Source: Amorphophallus konjac (Eukaryota; Streptophyta; Magnoliopsida; Alismatales; Araceae). From it: a stretch of DNA of 64,000 nt. Below the pieces are notes generated by a model that made no database searches, was not told where the DNA came from, and saw nothing but the letters and a program-made list of their open reading frames with translations. Where the stretch lies: assembly GCA_022559845.1 (NCBI GenBank), contig CM040121.1, positions 509,248,566 to 509,312,565 on the forward strand. The letters are read 5' to 3'. Every line of letters starts with the position of its first letter. Position 1 is the stretch's first letter. Below are positions 44,311 to 55,655 of this stretch, in pieces. Position numbers and translations under genes: made by a program.

Positions 44311-44399
44311 GCCACTGGGGTTTCGATCGAAGGATATCTCATCATCGGCCTCTGAGCCAACAACTACCCCATCATTGGCATCCCAGCCGACCGCTTCCC

Positions 44400-44620
44400 A
44401 ATCAAGAATCAACCCTTCACTTTGGTTCGGATCCTTTCCCCGGCCAAAGAATTCAAGAATCAACCCTTTACTTTGGTTCGGATCCTTTTCCCGACCAGAG
44501 AATTCAAGAATCAACCCTTCAATCTGGTTCGGACCCTTCCCCGGCCAGAGAACAGAAGAACAGACTTTTCACTTTGGTTCGGACCCTTCCCCCAGCCAGA
44601 GAATAAAAGGGACCCTTCTC
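44400..44620 (+). repeat. Tandem array, about 51-bp unit
   Basis: Four copies of a unit with ACTTTGGTTCGGATCC and CCCCGGCCAGAGAA. The same family returns at 47370-47830. Confidence 0.85.
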
Positions 44621-44754
44621 CTCGGCTCTCATATCCTGCTACCCGACGCCCTTCGGCTCAGTCATGTCGGCCAAGGCCCACTATCAGGATTAATCCATCC
44701 GTCCCATTACGCTCTCTGATATCTGTCGACTTTATAGCCTACTTCTCAATCTCG

Positions 44755-45540
44755 GCTTTCACGGCCCGCTTCCCATAACTTCAGCTCTTGCATCCCACTG
44801 CTCATACTTTGGCTTTTGTAGCATGCTTCATAACTTCGGCTCTTGCAGCCCGCTACTTATACTTTAGCTTTTGCAGCCTGCTCTCTCAATTTCAGCTCTT
44901 GCAGCTTGCTGCTCATACTTCGGCTTTTGCAGCCTGCTTCCTAACTTCGGCTCTTGCAGCCCGCTGCTCATACTTTGGCTTTTGCAGTATGCTTCCCAAT
45001 TTCGGCTTTTGCAGCCCGCTTCCCCTACTTTGGCTCTTGAAACCTGCTTCCCAATTTCGGCTCTCGCAGCCCACTTCCCATACTTCGGCTTCTGTAGCAT
45101 GCTCTCTCAATTTTGGCTCTTACAGTGCGCTTCCCAATTCTGGCTCTCGTAGCCTGCTTCCCTTTGGCCTTCGTGGCCTGCTTCCCAATTCTGACTCTCG
45201 TAGCCTGCTTCCCAATTCTGGCTCTCGTAGCCTGCTTCCCTTTGGCCTTCGTGACCTGCTTCCTAATTCTGGCTCTCGTAGCCTGCTTCCCTTTGGCCTT
45301 CGTGGCCTGCTTCCCAATGTTGGCTCTCGTAGCCTACTCCCCCAACCTTTGGCCCTTGTAGCCCGCTTCCCAGCATCTCCCGACTTCTATGGCCTGCTTC
45401 CCTGATGTCCCTCGGCTTTTCTGGCCTACTTCCCGGCATCTTTTGGCCCTTATAGCCCGCTCCTCTAATGTCCCTTGGCTTCTATAGCCCGCTTCTCTAA
45501 TATCCTTTCGGCCCTTCGTGGTCTGCTTCCCTAATACTTT
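44755..45540 (+). repeat. Interspersed array with GGCTCTTGCAGCCCGCTTCC core
   Basis: Units of about 27-30 bases with cores such as TTCGGCTCTTGCAGCCCGCT. Near 45120-45330 a variant with GGCCTTCGTGGCCTGCTTCC forms a higher-order repeat. A 205-codon open frame across it (44788-45405) is a repeat by-product. Confidence 0.85.
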
Positions 45541-46014
45541 TACTACCACTACACTTATACGTAACGACAGTATGTTCTTACACAAAAAAAAGAGAAAAAG
45601 AGAAAAAAAAGAAGAAATGCTTAGCTGCCCTGCTTGCATGCTTGCTTATAATATAGAATAATACACCTCCTTGGAATTTCCTAGGACCATGTTTCCTTGC
45701 TAAATAATGTCACCTGACTCCGGATGCACGTGCGGCACGGCATACGCTCGAAGAGAATCCAATTATGGTGGGTGCACACGTCAAGGGGAAGAGTCATGGC
45801 TAGATTGCTAAGCCCAACTCACAAAATAAACCCGAGATAACACTCTCCCACTCCGCGCTTAATGTGTTCAATGGTCTTCAACTATAGGGATTGCCCGCAT
45901 TTCTTCTTAGCACTCTACGGATGCTTGAATTTCTACACTCGCGTGAAAGGTAATCGTGAGGAAAAAGCTGCATAGCCCCACTGTAAGAAAAAGAGAGAGA
46001 GAGAGAAATGTGAA
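45541..46014. other. Unique-looking spacer between arrays
   Basis: No gene or repeat is recognised apart from A-rich low-complexity sequence near 45585-45625 and a GA microsatellite at 45990-46008. Confidence 0.5.
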
Positions 46015-46260
46015 TCCGAGTAGCCGGGAATCCCCACTAAAACAAATGAGGAGACCCGTGCGAAATGGTGAAACGAATTTCAATAAGGATGAAGGCTAGT
46101 AGCCGGGAATCTCCGTCGAGACACATGAGGAAACTCGCGTCAAACGGTGGAATCCACAATAAAATTATGATAAGGACGAATCCTAGTAGCCGGGAATCTC
46201 CATTGAGACACATGAGGAGACTCACGCCGAACGGTGAAATCTGCTACCAAAATAAACAGA
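46015..46260 (+). repeat. Three copies of an approximately 80-bp unit
   Basis: Each has AGTAGCCGGGAATC followed by GAGACACATGAGGA and CGGTG(A/G)AA. Units begin near 46018, 46089 and 46183. Confidence 0.8.
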
Positions 46261-46639
46261 TGGGGGCTGTGCGAGGCTACCGAAATCGAGAGCCTAAAAC
46301 TCATGTGTAGGCGCTAGAGTAATCCTCGAGTGTTGCTTAGAAAACATGCATATCCCTATGTTTAGGGCCCTTTGCTCACACGTTTGCTCCTCTACTCGAC
46401 ACAAAGAATTGCCTCGGGTGAAATGCGTGAATTTAAACTATGCATGCAAGATATGTGATATCCTCTTGATAGGTACACCACCCCTTAGCTGTGCCTTCTG
46501 GCCTGCACCATGTCTGCGAATTACGAGCGATGTCCCTATCTCATCTCCTATAGAGGGAGCTGCCTTAGTTATACTTATGTTATACCTGCTGATGAATGCC
46601 TGCATACTTGAATAAGGAAATAATAATAATTAAAAAAAC

Positions 46640-47330
46640 TCAATTTTGGCAATCACAGCCTGCCTTCCCCAATTTTGGCCCGTGGAGCCCAATCTTGGCC
46701 CCCATGGCCTGCTTCCCGCCCTCACGGCTTGTTAATCTCCCAACTCAGCTCTTGCAGCCCGCTTCCCCAACTCCGGCTCTTGCAGCCCGCTTCCCAACCT
46801 TTGGCTCTCGTAGCCTGCTTTCCCAATTTCGGCTCTTATAGCCCACTTCCCAACTCCGACTCTTGTAGCCCGCTTCCCAAATTTTGGCTCTTGTAGCATG
46901 CTTCCCAACTTCGACTCTTTGCAGCCCGCTTCTCAACTTCGGCTTGTAGCCCTCTTCCCTAACATTTTGGCTCTTGTAGCCCACTTCCCTTTGGCCTTCG
47001 TATCCTGCTTCCCAATTTTCGCTCTTTGCAGCCCGCTTCCCAATTTCGGCCTTTATAGCCTACTTCCCAATTTTGGCTCTTGTAGCCTGCTTCCCAACTT
47101 CGGCTCTTTGTAGCCTGCTCCCCGATTTCGGCTCTTGTAGCTAGCTTCCCGATTGCGGCACTCGTAGTCCGCTTCCTCAATTTGGGCTCCCATGGCCAGC
47201 TACCCAATTTTGACTTTTGTAGCCAGCTTCCCGATTGCTGCTCTTGTAGTCCGCTTCCCCGATTTCAGCCTTCACGGCCTACTTCCGCAACACCGATTCT
47301 GGCCCTTACGGTCCACTTTCCCGGGTGCGG
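46640..47330 (+). repeat. Second block of the GGCTCTTGTAGCCCGCTTCC family
   Basis: The same core as the 44755-45540 array, separated from it by 1.1 kb that includes the 80-bp repeats. Cores are more variable here. Confidence 0.8.
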
Positions 47331-47369
47331 ATTTCACAGCCGGTACTCCTGGCACATTAAAGAACATCA

Positions 47370-47830
47370 AACCCTTCCACTCTAGATCGGATCTTCTGCC
47401 CGGCTAGAGAATAAAAAGATTCCTTTCACTTTGGTTTGGGCCTATTCCCCCAGCCAGAGAACAAAAAGACTCTATCCACTCTAGATCGGACCTTCCATCC
47501 GGCTAGAGAACTAAAAGATCCTTCCACTCTAGATCGGACCATCCGTCCGGCTGGAGAACTAAAAGATTCTTTCCACCCTAGATTGGACCCCCGTCTGGCT
47601 ATAGAACAAAAAGATCCTTTCACTCTAGATCGGACCTTCCGTCTGGCTAGAGAATAAAAAGATTCCTTTCACTTTGGTTCGGACCTAACGCCCAGCCAGA
47701 GAATAAAAAGATACTCCCCACTCTAGATCGGATCTTTCGTCCGGCTAGAGAACTAAAAAATTCTCTCCACTCTGGTTCGGACCTTACGTCCAGCCCAAGA
47801 ATTAAAAGACCCTTCATACAGTTGGTACCC
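47370..47830 (+). repeat. Tandem array, about 50-bp unit with CTCTAGATCGGACC
   Basis: About eight units alternate CACTCTAGATCGGACCTTCC with CGGCTAGAGAA and AAAAGAT. Related to the 44400-44620 array (CACTTTGGTTCGGACC variants are mixed in). Confidence 0.85.
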
Positions 47831-47944
47831 CCGACGCATTAAAGAACAAAACAACATTTCACCCTGGCCCGAGCTTGCCATTCGGGTAAGGAATCATCCC
47901 CTTTTCCTTGTGCTAACACTGGCCCGTGTTAGCGACTTGGCCAC

Positions 47945-48390
47945 CTCTCCGTCCCTTCGGGGTCACGAACAATCTGTTGAATTTGGACCCTCTCGTCTGG
48001 GTCATTCAATCAACAAACTCTTCTCTCCGTCCCTCTCGGGTGACGAATACCCCTTTGATTTGGACCTTTCATCTAGATCATTGAACCAACAAACTCTTCT
48101 CTCCGTCCCCTCGGGTGATGAATACCCCTTTTGATTTGGACCTTCCATCCAGGTCATTAAATTAACAAACTCTTCTCTCCGTCCCTCTCGGGTGACGAAT
48201 ACCCCTTTGATTTGGACCTTCCGTCCAGATCATTGAACCAACAATCTCTTCTCTCCGTCCCTCTCGGGTGACGAATACCCCTTTGATTTGGACCTTCCGT
48301 CCAGATCATTGAACCAACGAACTCTCCTCTCCATACCTTTGGGTGATGAACCCCCCCTTTGATGTGGATCTACCATCCAGATCATTAAAG
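47945..48390 (+). repeat. Tandem array, about 76-bp unit
   Basis: About five copies of a unit with CTCTTCTCTCCGTCCC, TCGGGTGACGAATACCCC and GGACCTTCCGTCCAG. Confidence 0.88.
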
Positions 48391-48593
48391 GAATAAACCC
48401 TTCTCTCTACCCTCATAGCCCGCTTTCCCAACTTTGGCTTTCATAGCCTGCTTCCCAGGTTCTGGCCCACGTGGCCTGATTTCTAGACCTTAACCCCAGT
48501 CCGCGGACCGGTTCTCCTCGTCATGCTGATAAACCTCTCAATCGGTCTGCACCCGCAGGCCCCTCTCTCTCATCCCTCCCTCGCGCCGTCTGC

Positions 48594-48607
48594 GGCTGGG
48601 GGGCATT
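48594..48607 (+). other. T2 polypurine tract
   Basis: GGCTGGGGGGCATT precedes the LTR start TGTGAACACT. Confidence 0.6.
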
Positions 48608-48716
48608 TGTGAACACTAAAAATTTCTCACCCCATGTTTACGTGCAGGGGAATAAATAAGAGGAGAGAAGAGAATTGAAGAGAAAATGAGAAGAAGAGAA
48701 GAAGAAAAGGGAGCCA

Positions 48717-49090
48717 CTCAAATGCCCTTCAACGGCACACCTGGGGTGGCCTCTCAACGGCACACCTCGAAAGGCCATTGGCCGGCACACTCCATGTGCC
48801 CCCTTCAGCAGCACACCATGGAAGCCCCTCCAGCGGCGCACTTCCTCCAAAGACCTCAGCGGCACACACGGGCTAGCTCCTGCCCGGCACACTCCATGTG
48901 CCCCCTTCAGCGGCACACCATGGAAGCCCCTCCAGCGGCGCACTTCCTCCAAAGACCTCAGTGGCACGCCTTCAGGAGTCTTCAGCGGCACGCCTGCAGG
49001 CCCGTCCAGCGGCACGCTCCCTAGGTCTTCCAGCGGTACGGCCTGTTGGCTCCTCAGCGGCACACCCTAAACTCCTCTACCCGGTGCATC
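48717..49090 (+). repeat. CGGCACAC motif cluster 1
   Basis: Recurrent CAGCGGCACACC-like cores separated by 15-35 variable bases. Related clusters lie at 56218-56455 and 57215-57785, on the other side of E2, supporting one split LTR or one repeat-rich element. Confidence 0.75.
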
Positions 49091-49279
49091 CGGCAGACCA
49101 AATCTAACGCCCATCCCCTACGGATCTTTGGTGCGCAGCGAGCTGGCTGACTTGTCAACCGGAGACGAAGGCACGCAGGCTACTTCCTGCCACCGAGGAC
49201 GGGGAAAGTCAAATCCCCATTCAATTCTGGTCACTTCCCGCCACCGTCGTTCGTGCTCGAACGTTCCCGCCGTCTGGGG

Positions 49280-49286
49280 TATAAAA
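49280..49286 (+). promoter_or_regulatory. TATA box of T2 LTR
   Basis: TATAAAA in a GGGG...CCC context, followed by an ACAGAGAGA-rich leader typical of an R region. Confidence 0.6.
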
Positions 49287-49449
49287 CCCATCTACTTCGA
49301 TGAACAGACAGAGAGATACAGACAGAGAGACAGACACACACCAGTGGAGGGAGCCACGACGAAGCTGCCAGAGAAGAGAAGAAGGAGAAGGGAGAAGAGG
49401 AAGAGGAGAGCTCTGGCGTGAGGCCCTCCGATGACCACCAAGCAAGAGA

Positions 49450-49454
49450 GAGTA
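49450..49454. repeat. Target-site duplication of E2 (left; right copy 55651-55655)
   Basis: GAGTA directly flanks both ends of E2. The purine-rich leader AGAGAGAGTA on the left continues as GTAAGAGAGAAAG on the right. Confidence 0.92.
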
Positions 49455-51506
49455 TGATGCGGGACGAGACACGGACACGACAAGCTCGCGATTGTCCCTT
49501 AACGAGGGAAGCGTCGGACGTGCGCGGTTGAGAAATCGGCAATGAGCTAGGGTGATCGGCTCTCTCGTGTGCCCGGATCGGGTCATGGGACGGTCTCGCA
49601 CTCTCTGACAGCAGCGGTAATGAATAGATAAAGCGAGCTAGATATTCCTACACATGCTCTCTAGCAGCGGCATAAACAAATATATATGAAGTAAGCAAAA
49701 TGCCAAGTAAGGGAGCGAATGAGTTACCTCCACGCGCTCGGCGTGAGGAAGACGGACCCGGCCGAAACTTGTACTCCTGGGATAAATATTACACAATGAT
49801 GACAGCAATGAAATATCGCCCACTCCACGCAGGGAGGTAAAGGGCTACACAACTGGGCCCGGGAGGACCGAATTCGGGTTGACGGGCGGCTTCTCGCGTC
49901 TCTTCGGCAGCACCCGAACTTGTGGCTGTGGGGCCCACGCACTGTTCGGAGGGGCCGTGTGGGGCCCGGTGGCACCGCTGTAGTGGAGACACTTGGAGAA
50001 GCGTTCCCTGGGCTGGCGGTACGTTGGTTCGCCGGCCGGAGGTCGGGCGGCTCCGATCGGCACCGGTCGGAATGACCGGCCACGGATCTGCCGGTTCTGT
50101 TTTCAGGCGCGCGCTCTGGTGAGAACGGACGCTGCGATCAGCCCCGACGTCGGAATGCGACGAAACCAGCGCCGTTGGAAAGCTGCTTTGCAGGGCTTCA
50201 GCCCTATGGGATTACAGAAAAATAACAAAGCATGTACTTCTGATTGGCGAATTTTTAATGTTGATGTTGTACAGTGTCCAAACTATCAGACTAGCAGGGA
50301 ACTTTCCTGAGAACGGCCTTTGACCGCTATGAAACCCTTGGATTCAGACTTCGACCTCTTCATAAAAGTTGTGGGAAATGGAGCTAGGAAAACGGTAAAA
50401 TTAGTTTGGACAAGTTTGGATGTGGCTACGAATTGATAGGAGTTTTTCACTAACAGTGGATTGGATTTGGAATCTGGCTGACAACGCTGTGGCTGAGGAA
50501 GAACACGAATTTTTAAAAATAGATGGAAGGCTGATAAAAAATTAAGAAACTTCGTGGATGTAGGGGATTATGGACAGAACTCCCAGTGAAATTGGGAGGG
50601 TTTGGAAAAATTAAAAAGGTGGTCAGAGATGGGAAACTCAGAGCTGTTGTCACTGTAGACAGAGACAAAATATATCTGGGAATGACAAATGAACGAAAAT
50701 GGAAAATTACTAAATGGAGGAGTTTTGGTGTGAAACTTTAGGTGGAGGTGGGGAGTCAAGGTAAGAACACACCCTCAAAATTTCAAATCGATCTGAGCTC
50801 ATGGATGACAGAAAGAAATCGTGGAAGAGACTGCTATTGGCTGAAGATAGAATTCCGACGGTGGCTCGGTGGCGGCTCGGTGGCGGCACGAACGGCGGCG
50901 GCGGCGGCACCGATGAAGATCAGAGGTTGAGAGGGGATATAAGATAGAAATCACTCTAGAACTGGAGGTTGGAGGAGAGAAACCAGAGGGAGAGAGGAGG
51001 GGCTCAAGAACACTCTTGATTTTCTAATAATTTTCTCTTCATTAATACCAACAAATGGAAAATACAACCTTTTATATGCCTTACATCAAACCTAATCTAC
51101 ACCATTAGATCTAGGGGAGGGGATTGGATGGCTGGGATGAAGTGTGAATAACACACAAAAAAACCATAAAATATTAAGGGGAGGGGCGCCCCCTTGACCA
51201 AGAGGGGACAAGTTGGAAAGGGTAGGTAGCCTACCTTGGAAAATTTACCCCCTTTGTCTCCCATGTGGTCAATTGGCATTCAACCCTTCTAGATGGCCAC
51301 CTAGGATGGTTGACCAGTCCCACATGGTCTAGGTGGACCAATGGGAAAGGGGTGAGGGCCCCCTGGCTTGGACCTACTGGAATTTTACATATAAACCCAC
51401 TAAGACTTACAATTGCGTACCCATATAACACAAGGGTATACATACAAATATGAAAGGACATAAATGTAAACAAAATGTGGACGGTCTTGCCTCGATGTCC
51501 CCATCA
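49455..51506 (-). repeat. E2 3' LTR
   Basis: Minus strand TGATGGGGACATC to CGTCCCGCATCA, 2052 bp. TATAAAA lies at 51070-51076 (minus strand). Confidence 0.92.
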
Positions 51507-51509
51507 ATT

Positions 51510-51815
51510 CTCCCTGGGTGGGAGGAACTCGACCCCGTCGAGTAGGGGTATAGATGCTCGAATACTCTAGCAGATCCGTCACCGTGCCAAGTAACGCGGG
51601 TACGCTCCACTCCAAGTGACCAGCACCTGCTCATTCCATATATACTCGATATGCACAAGCTGCCATGGGCTAGAGGTGGACACTCCGGGTGGGGCACTCT
51701 CAAAGGGAAGGAAGCAGCTCGAAGACTCACTAGGAATCACCGCTGAGTCCCTGTAGGTGACTGATCCGGGTATAGATGTAGAACCGATCCCATACTCATC
51801 GAAGGAGTCCAATCA
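51510..51815 (-). pseudogene. E2 remnant of integrase C-terminal/chromodomain tail
   Basis: The frames here align with the end of the E1 protein: DEYGIGSTS against EDYGVSPTF, then HIEYIWNEQVLVT against RIERILDEQVTTT, then YPRYLA against YERYLV, and finally PYSTGSSSSHPG against PYSMESSSSRPR. A frameshift and stops break it. E2 thus once ended like E1. Confidence 0.75.
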
Positions 51816-51948
51816 CCTCTTACTCATAAGAGAACGACAACGAGCTTACACAAGACACATGCAGACTCTCAAACTACACACAAACCATGCAAACAAACCA
51901 CACAAGGAAAACACACGGACTCATCTATGACCCTAGACACACCTAATG

Positions 51949-53280
51949 TTAGTCCGACCCGTACATGGATGACGGCGGACCACGACACCTGAACGTGTGC
52001 CATGCATGCATTTGACGTAACCGGAGGTTGACGTCATGGGGATCTCCTAGACACCCTACGATGCACCAATCATGGACATTGGGCTTGGATGTGGGAAGTT
52101 CGGGAGGTGCGGGTGGTTTGGATGGATCGGAGAAATCAAAGTTTTCATTACCCCCATATGAAAATTCGGACCTATGGCTATGTGGAGTTTGCTTGGCCCG
52201 AGTGGAAAAGGTGGGAAAGTGAACTCCGCGGAGGAAGTGGAGTGAAGATGGGGGCTCGGGAGATTCACTAGTGAGGGGGTCAAAAGGGTCAAAGAAGGTA
52301 TGACCCCGTGAGGTGGGTTCCAACATGACATGGTCCCAAGTTTGGAATTCATAATCACCACCATACATTATGATCGGTGGGACGACGGACATGTGTAGAA
52401 AATAGGACTCCTCCCTTGGACAAAAGGGAATGAAGTCGGACTCGGCCGGCATCGGGAGGAGTAGAAGAATCTTCGTGGTGACACACCCCACGGTGCACAC
52501 GGAGGTAATGGACCCTAAGGCCAGATGGGTGAAGCTAAGACTAGCGGGTTGGTAAAAGCCTCGGGCCAGTAGGTGCGTCAACTTCCATTGTGAATCTAAT
52601 CCCATGACAAGATCATCCAACGTGTCAACATGGTGACTAGATCGAAAAGTTGTGTGGTAGGAGTTGAAGGGTACCAATGGTAGTGTGGGGTCCATAGATG
52701 GAAAGGGAGGTGCGACCAAGCCATCCTTGAGCCAACTAAAAAGCGGCTCGGCGATGTATAGCGTTCCCGTAAGAAACACGGGTGGCTCGGGGTGAGACGG
52801 CTCCAAGCATAATGGTTCCGAATGTGGAGTGGACCGCCGGGGTTGGGTGGCTGGACATGTGAGGGTGATCTTGCCGGGTAGGTAAGGTGGGTATAAGGTG
52901 CAAGTCCTCTTGCCCCAGTCAAGATTGGCTCTTCGTTCTCCTAACCACGTTTGTCCTAACATGATGCATGAACCAGCAAGTGTGCCGATCCTACACCATG
53001 CGCTATCGGTGTAGAGAACAGAGCCGATCCTCTTATAGAACTCAACACAAGCAAAATGACCATCGCAGATAATCTCGCCTGTCTTGGAGAGAGACTCCAC
53101 GATGTCAAGAGAAACCCAATTATCCGACTCCCTATCGGTGAAATGGAGTTCCGTTGTGGACCCGTTGGGTAGAGAGACTTTCATAGTGAGAGGGGTAAAA
53201 CCAAGGGCTCGGTCCATGAGAACATTGACTTTGGCCACAAAGGTTGACCACTCTGATGTGTGGTCTTGGAGAACGGCCAT
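51949..53280 (-). CDS. E2 protein: protease-like domain without catalytic triplet, unknown conserved block, DPFDP repeat
   Basis: Open frame of 474 codons (from 53373); the ATG at 53280 (codon 32) is the better start because the following segment is conserved-looking. Numbering from the first Met: residues 60-162 resemble a retropepsin, with SDNWVSLDIVESL where the active-site loop should be and a closing IMLGQTWL...LDW, but the DTG/DSG triplet reads DRE, so it should be inactive. Residues 197-325 are the block shared with E1 and E3. DPFDP is at 362-366 in a RGHTFFDPFDP context, and a CRGPP motif is near the C-terminus (463-467), recalling the E1 CPGPP repeats. Function unknown. Protease assignment is an inference from pattern. 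Confidence 0.75.
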   Translation of the reverse strand: MAVLQDHTSEWSTFVAKVNVLMDRALGFTPLTMKVSLPNGSTTELHFTDRESDNWVSLDIVESLSKTGEIICDGHFACVEFYKRIGSVLYTDSAWCRIGTLAGSCIMLGQTWLGERRANLDWGKRTCTLYPPYLPGKITLTCPATQPRRSTPHSEPLCLEPSHPEPPVFLTGTLYIAEPLFSWLKDGLVAPPFPSMDPTLPLVPFNSYHTTFRSSHHVDTLDDLVMGLDSQWKLTHLLARGFYQPASLSFTHLALGSITSVCTVGCVTTKILLLLPMPAESDFIPFCPREESYFLHMSVVPPIIMYGGDYEFQTWDHVMLEPTSRGHTFFDPFDPLTSESPEPPSSLHFLRGVHFPTFSTRAKQTPHSHRSEFSYGGNENFDFSDPSKPPAPPELPTSKPNVHDWCIVGCLGDPHDVNLRLRQMHAWHTFRCRGPPSSMYGSD

Positions 53281-53583
53281 GGGTAGCGGACATGGACATG
53301 CATACGCACGGTGACAAGACACTAGACCGACTATGCAAGTTTGGAATGCATGCACACTAAGGACCCTAGACATAAACCAAGACTCGGTACGTGGCGGAGT
53401 TAACCGATCTGAAGATCACTCGCACAAGTGTGCGGCCTTCCCGATAGGCGTAGCCTAACGTTCGGACAACACCTTTTTATATACCGATTAATGGTATGCA
53501 AATGCAACTCCTAAGACCGACTTAGACACTTACACTTAAATGACACTCTTTTTTTTTTGTTTTGGACACCCTAGACTCAACTC

Positions 53584-53595
53584 GCTCTGATACCA
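53584..53595 (-). other. E2 primer-binding site
   Basis: Minus-strand TGGTATCAGAGC (tRNA-iMet), three bases after the 5' LTR end. Confidence 0.92.
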
Positions 53596-53598
53596 AAT

Positions 53599-55650
53599 TG
53601 ATGCGGGACGAGACACGGACACGACAAGCTTGTGATTGTCCCTTAACGAGGGAAGCGTCGGACGTGCGCGGTTGAGAAACCGGCAATGAGCTAGGGTGAT
53701 CGGCTCTCTCGTGTGCCCGGATCGGGTCACGGGACGGTCTCGCACTCTCTCGCAGCAACGGTAATGAATAGATAAAGCGAGCTAGATATCCCTACACATA
53801 CTCTCTAGCAGTGGCATAAACAAATATATATGAAGTAAGCAAAATGCCAAGTAAGGGAGCGAATGTGTTACCTCCACGCGCTCGGCGTGGGGAAGACGGA
53901 CCCGGCCGAAACTCGTACTCCCGAGATAAATATTACACAATGATGACAGCAATGAAATATCTCCCACTCCACGCAGGGAGGTAAAGGGCTACACAACTGG
54001 GCCCGGGAGGACCGAATTCGAGTTGACGGGCGGCTTCTCGCATCTCTTCGGCAGCACCCGAACTTGTGGCTGTGAGGCCCACGCACTGTCCGGAGGGGCC
54101 GTGTGGGGCCCGGTGGCACCGCTATAGTGGGGACACTTGGAGAAGCGTTCCCTGGGCTGGCGGTATGCTGGTTCGCCGGCCAGAGGCCGGGCGGCTCCGA
54201 TCGGCACCGGTCGGAATGACCGGCCACGGATCTGCCGGTTCTATTTTCAGGCGCACGCTCCGGCGAGAACGGACGTTGCGATCAGCCCCGACGTCGGAAT
54301 ACGACAAAACTAGCGCCGTTGGAAAGCTGCTTCGCAGGGCTTCAACCCTATGGGATTACAGAAAAATAACAAAGCCTGTACTTCTGATTGGCGAATTTTG
54401 AATGTTGCTGTTGTATAGTGTCTGAACTCTCAGACTAGCAGGGAACTTTCCTGAGAACAGCCTTTGACCGCTATGAAACCCTTAGATTCAGACTTCTACC
54501 TCTTCATGAAAGTTGTGGGAAATTGAGCTAAGAAAACGGCAAAACTAGTTTGGACAAGTTTGGATATGGCTACGAATTGATAGGAGTTTTGCACTAACAG
54601 TGGGTCGGATCTGGAATCTGGCTGACAACACTGTAGCTGAGGAAGAACACGAATTTTTAAAAATAGATGGAAGGCTGATAAAAAATTAAGAAACTTCGTG
54701 GATGTAGGGGATTATGGACAGAACTCACAGTGAAATTGGGAGGGTTTGGAAAAATTAAAAAGGTGGTTGTAGATGGGAAACTTAGAGCTGTTGTCACTGT
54801 AGACAGGGACAAAATAGATCTGGGAATGACAAATGAACGAAATTGGTAAATTACTAAATGGAGGAATTTTGGCATGAAACTTTAGGTGGAGGTGGGAAGT
54901 CAAGGTAAGAACACACCCTCAAAATTTCAAATCGATCTGAGCTCATGGCTGACAGAAAGAATTCGTGGAAGAGGATGTTATTGGCTGAAGATAGAATTCT
55001 GACGGTGGCTCGGTGGCGGCTCGATGGCGGCACGAACAGCGGCGGCGGCGGCACCGATGAAGATCAGAGGTTGAGAGGGGATAGAAGATAGAAATCACTC
55101 TAGAACTGGAGGTTGGAGGAGAGAAACCAGAGGGAGAGAGGAGGGGCTCAAGAACACTCTTGATTTTCCAACAATTTTCTCTTCATTAATACCAACAAAT
55201 GGAAAATACAACCTTTTATATGCCTTACGTCAAACCTAATCTACACCATTAGATCTAGGAGAGGGGATTGGATGGCTGGGATGAAGTGTGAATAACACAC
55301 ACAAAAATCATAAAATATTAAGGGGAGGGGCGCCCCCTTGACCAAGAGGTGACAAGTTGGAAAGGGTAGGTAGCCTACCTTGGAAATTTTACCCCCTTTG
55401 TCTCCTATGTGGTCAATTGGCATTCAACCCTTCTAGATGGCCACCTAGGATGGTTGACCAGCCCCACATGGTCTAGGTGGACCAATGGAAAAGGGGTGAG
55501 GGCCCCCTGGCTTGGGCCTACAGGAATTTTACATATAAACCCACTAAGACTTACAATTGCGTACCCATATAACACAAGGGTATACATACAAATATGAAAG
55601 GATATAAATGCAAACAAAATGCGGACGGTCTTGCCTCGATGTCCCCATCA
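53599..55650 (-). repeat. E2 5' LTR
   Basis: 2052 bp, the same length as its partner and closely similar. TATAAAA at 55214-55220 (minus strand), about 430 bases from the LTR start, is the likely promoter. Confidence 0.92.
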
Positions 55651-55655
55651 GAGTA

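Larger units (their letters stand above)
42586..48607 (+). mobile_element. T2: hypervariable 3' UTR-like region of a second Tat-type element
   Basis: Six kilobases without any recognisable domain but with at least seven different tandem arrays (listed separately), ending in a polypurine tract (48594-48607) and the start of an LTR. Plant Tat elements are known for hypervariable tandem-repeat 3' UTRs. No T2 coding region remains in the window. Confidence 0.5.
48608..49454 (+). repeat. T2 LTR, left part (U3 and start of R), interrupted by E2
   Basis: Begins TGTGAACACTAAAAATTTC. The purine-rich start is followed by a CGGCACAC motif cluster (48717-49090) that includes a duplicated segment of roughly 75-80 bases (near 48783 and 48888). 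TATAAAA at 49280-49286 is the promoter. E2 inserted about 170 bases downstream of it. Confidence 0.6.
49455..55650 (-). mobile_element. E2: non-autonomous LTR element related to E1 and E3
   Basis: A 6196-bp minus-strand element with two 2052-bp LTRs, a perfect 5-bp target duplication and a tRNA-iMet primer site three bases from the 5' LTR. The 2.1-kb internal region encodes a protease-like domain, the conserved block shared with E1 and E3, one DPFDP repeat and, after the stop, a decayed chromodomain. There is no RT, RNase H or integrase core and no gag. Its LTRs are related in U3, promoter and U5 to the E3 LTR. It is inserted in the T2 LTR. Confidence 0.92.

Noticed and set aside
44788..45405. 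205-codon plus-strand ORF and overlapping minus-strand ORFs
   Set aside because: They arise from a tandem array whose unit length is close to a multiple of three; frames on both strands are open and no domain is present.
51207..51473. Minus-strand ORF in the E2 LTR, repeated at 55405-55617
   Set aside because: Same sequence in both LTRs by descent; it lies in U3 upstream of the promoter and has no recognisable domain.
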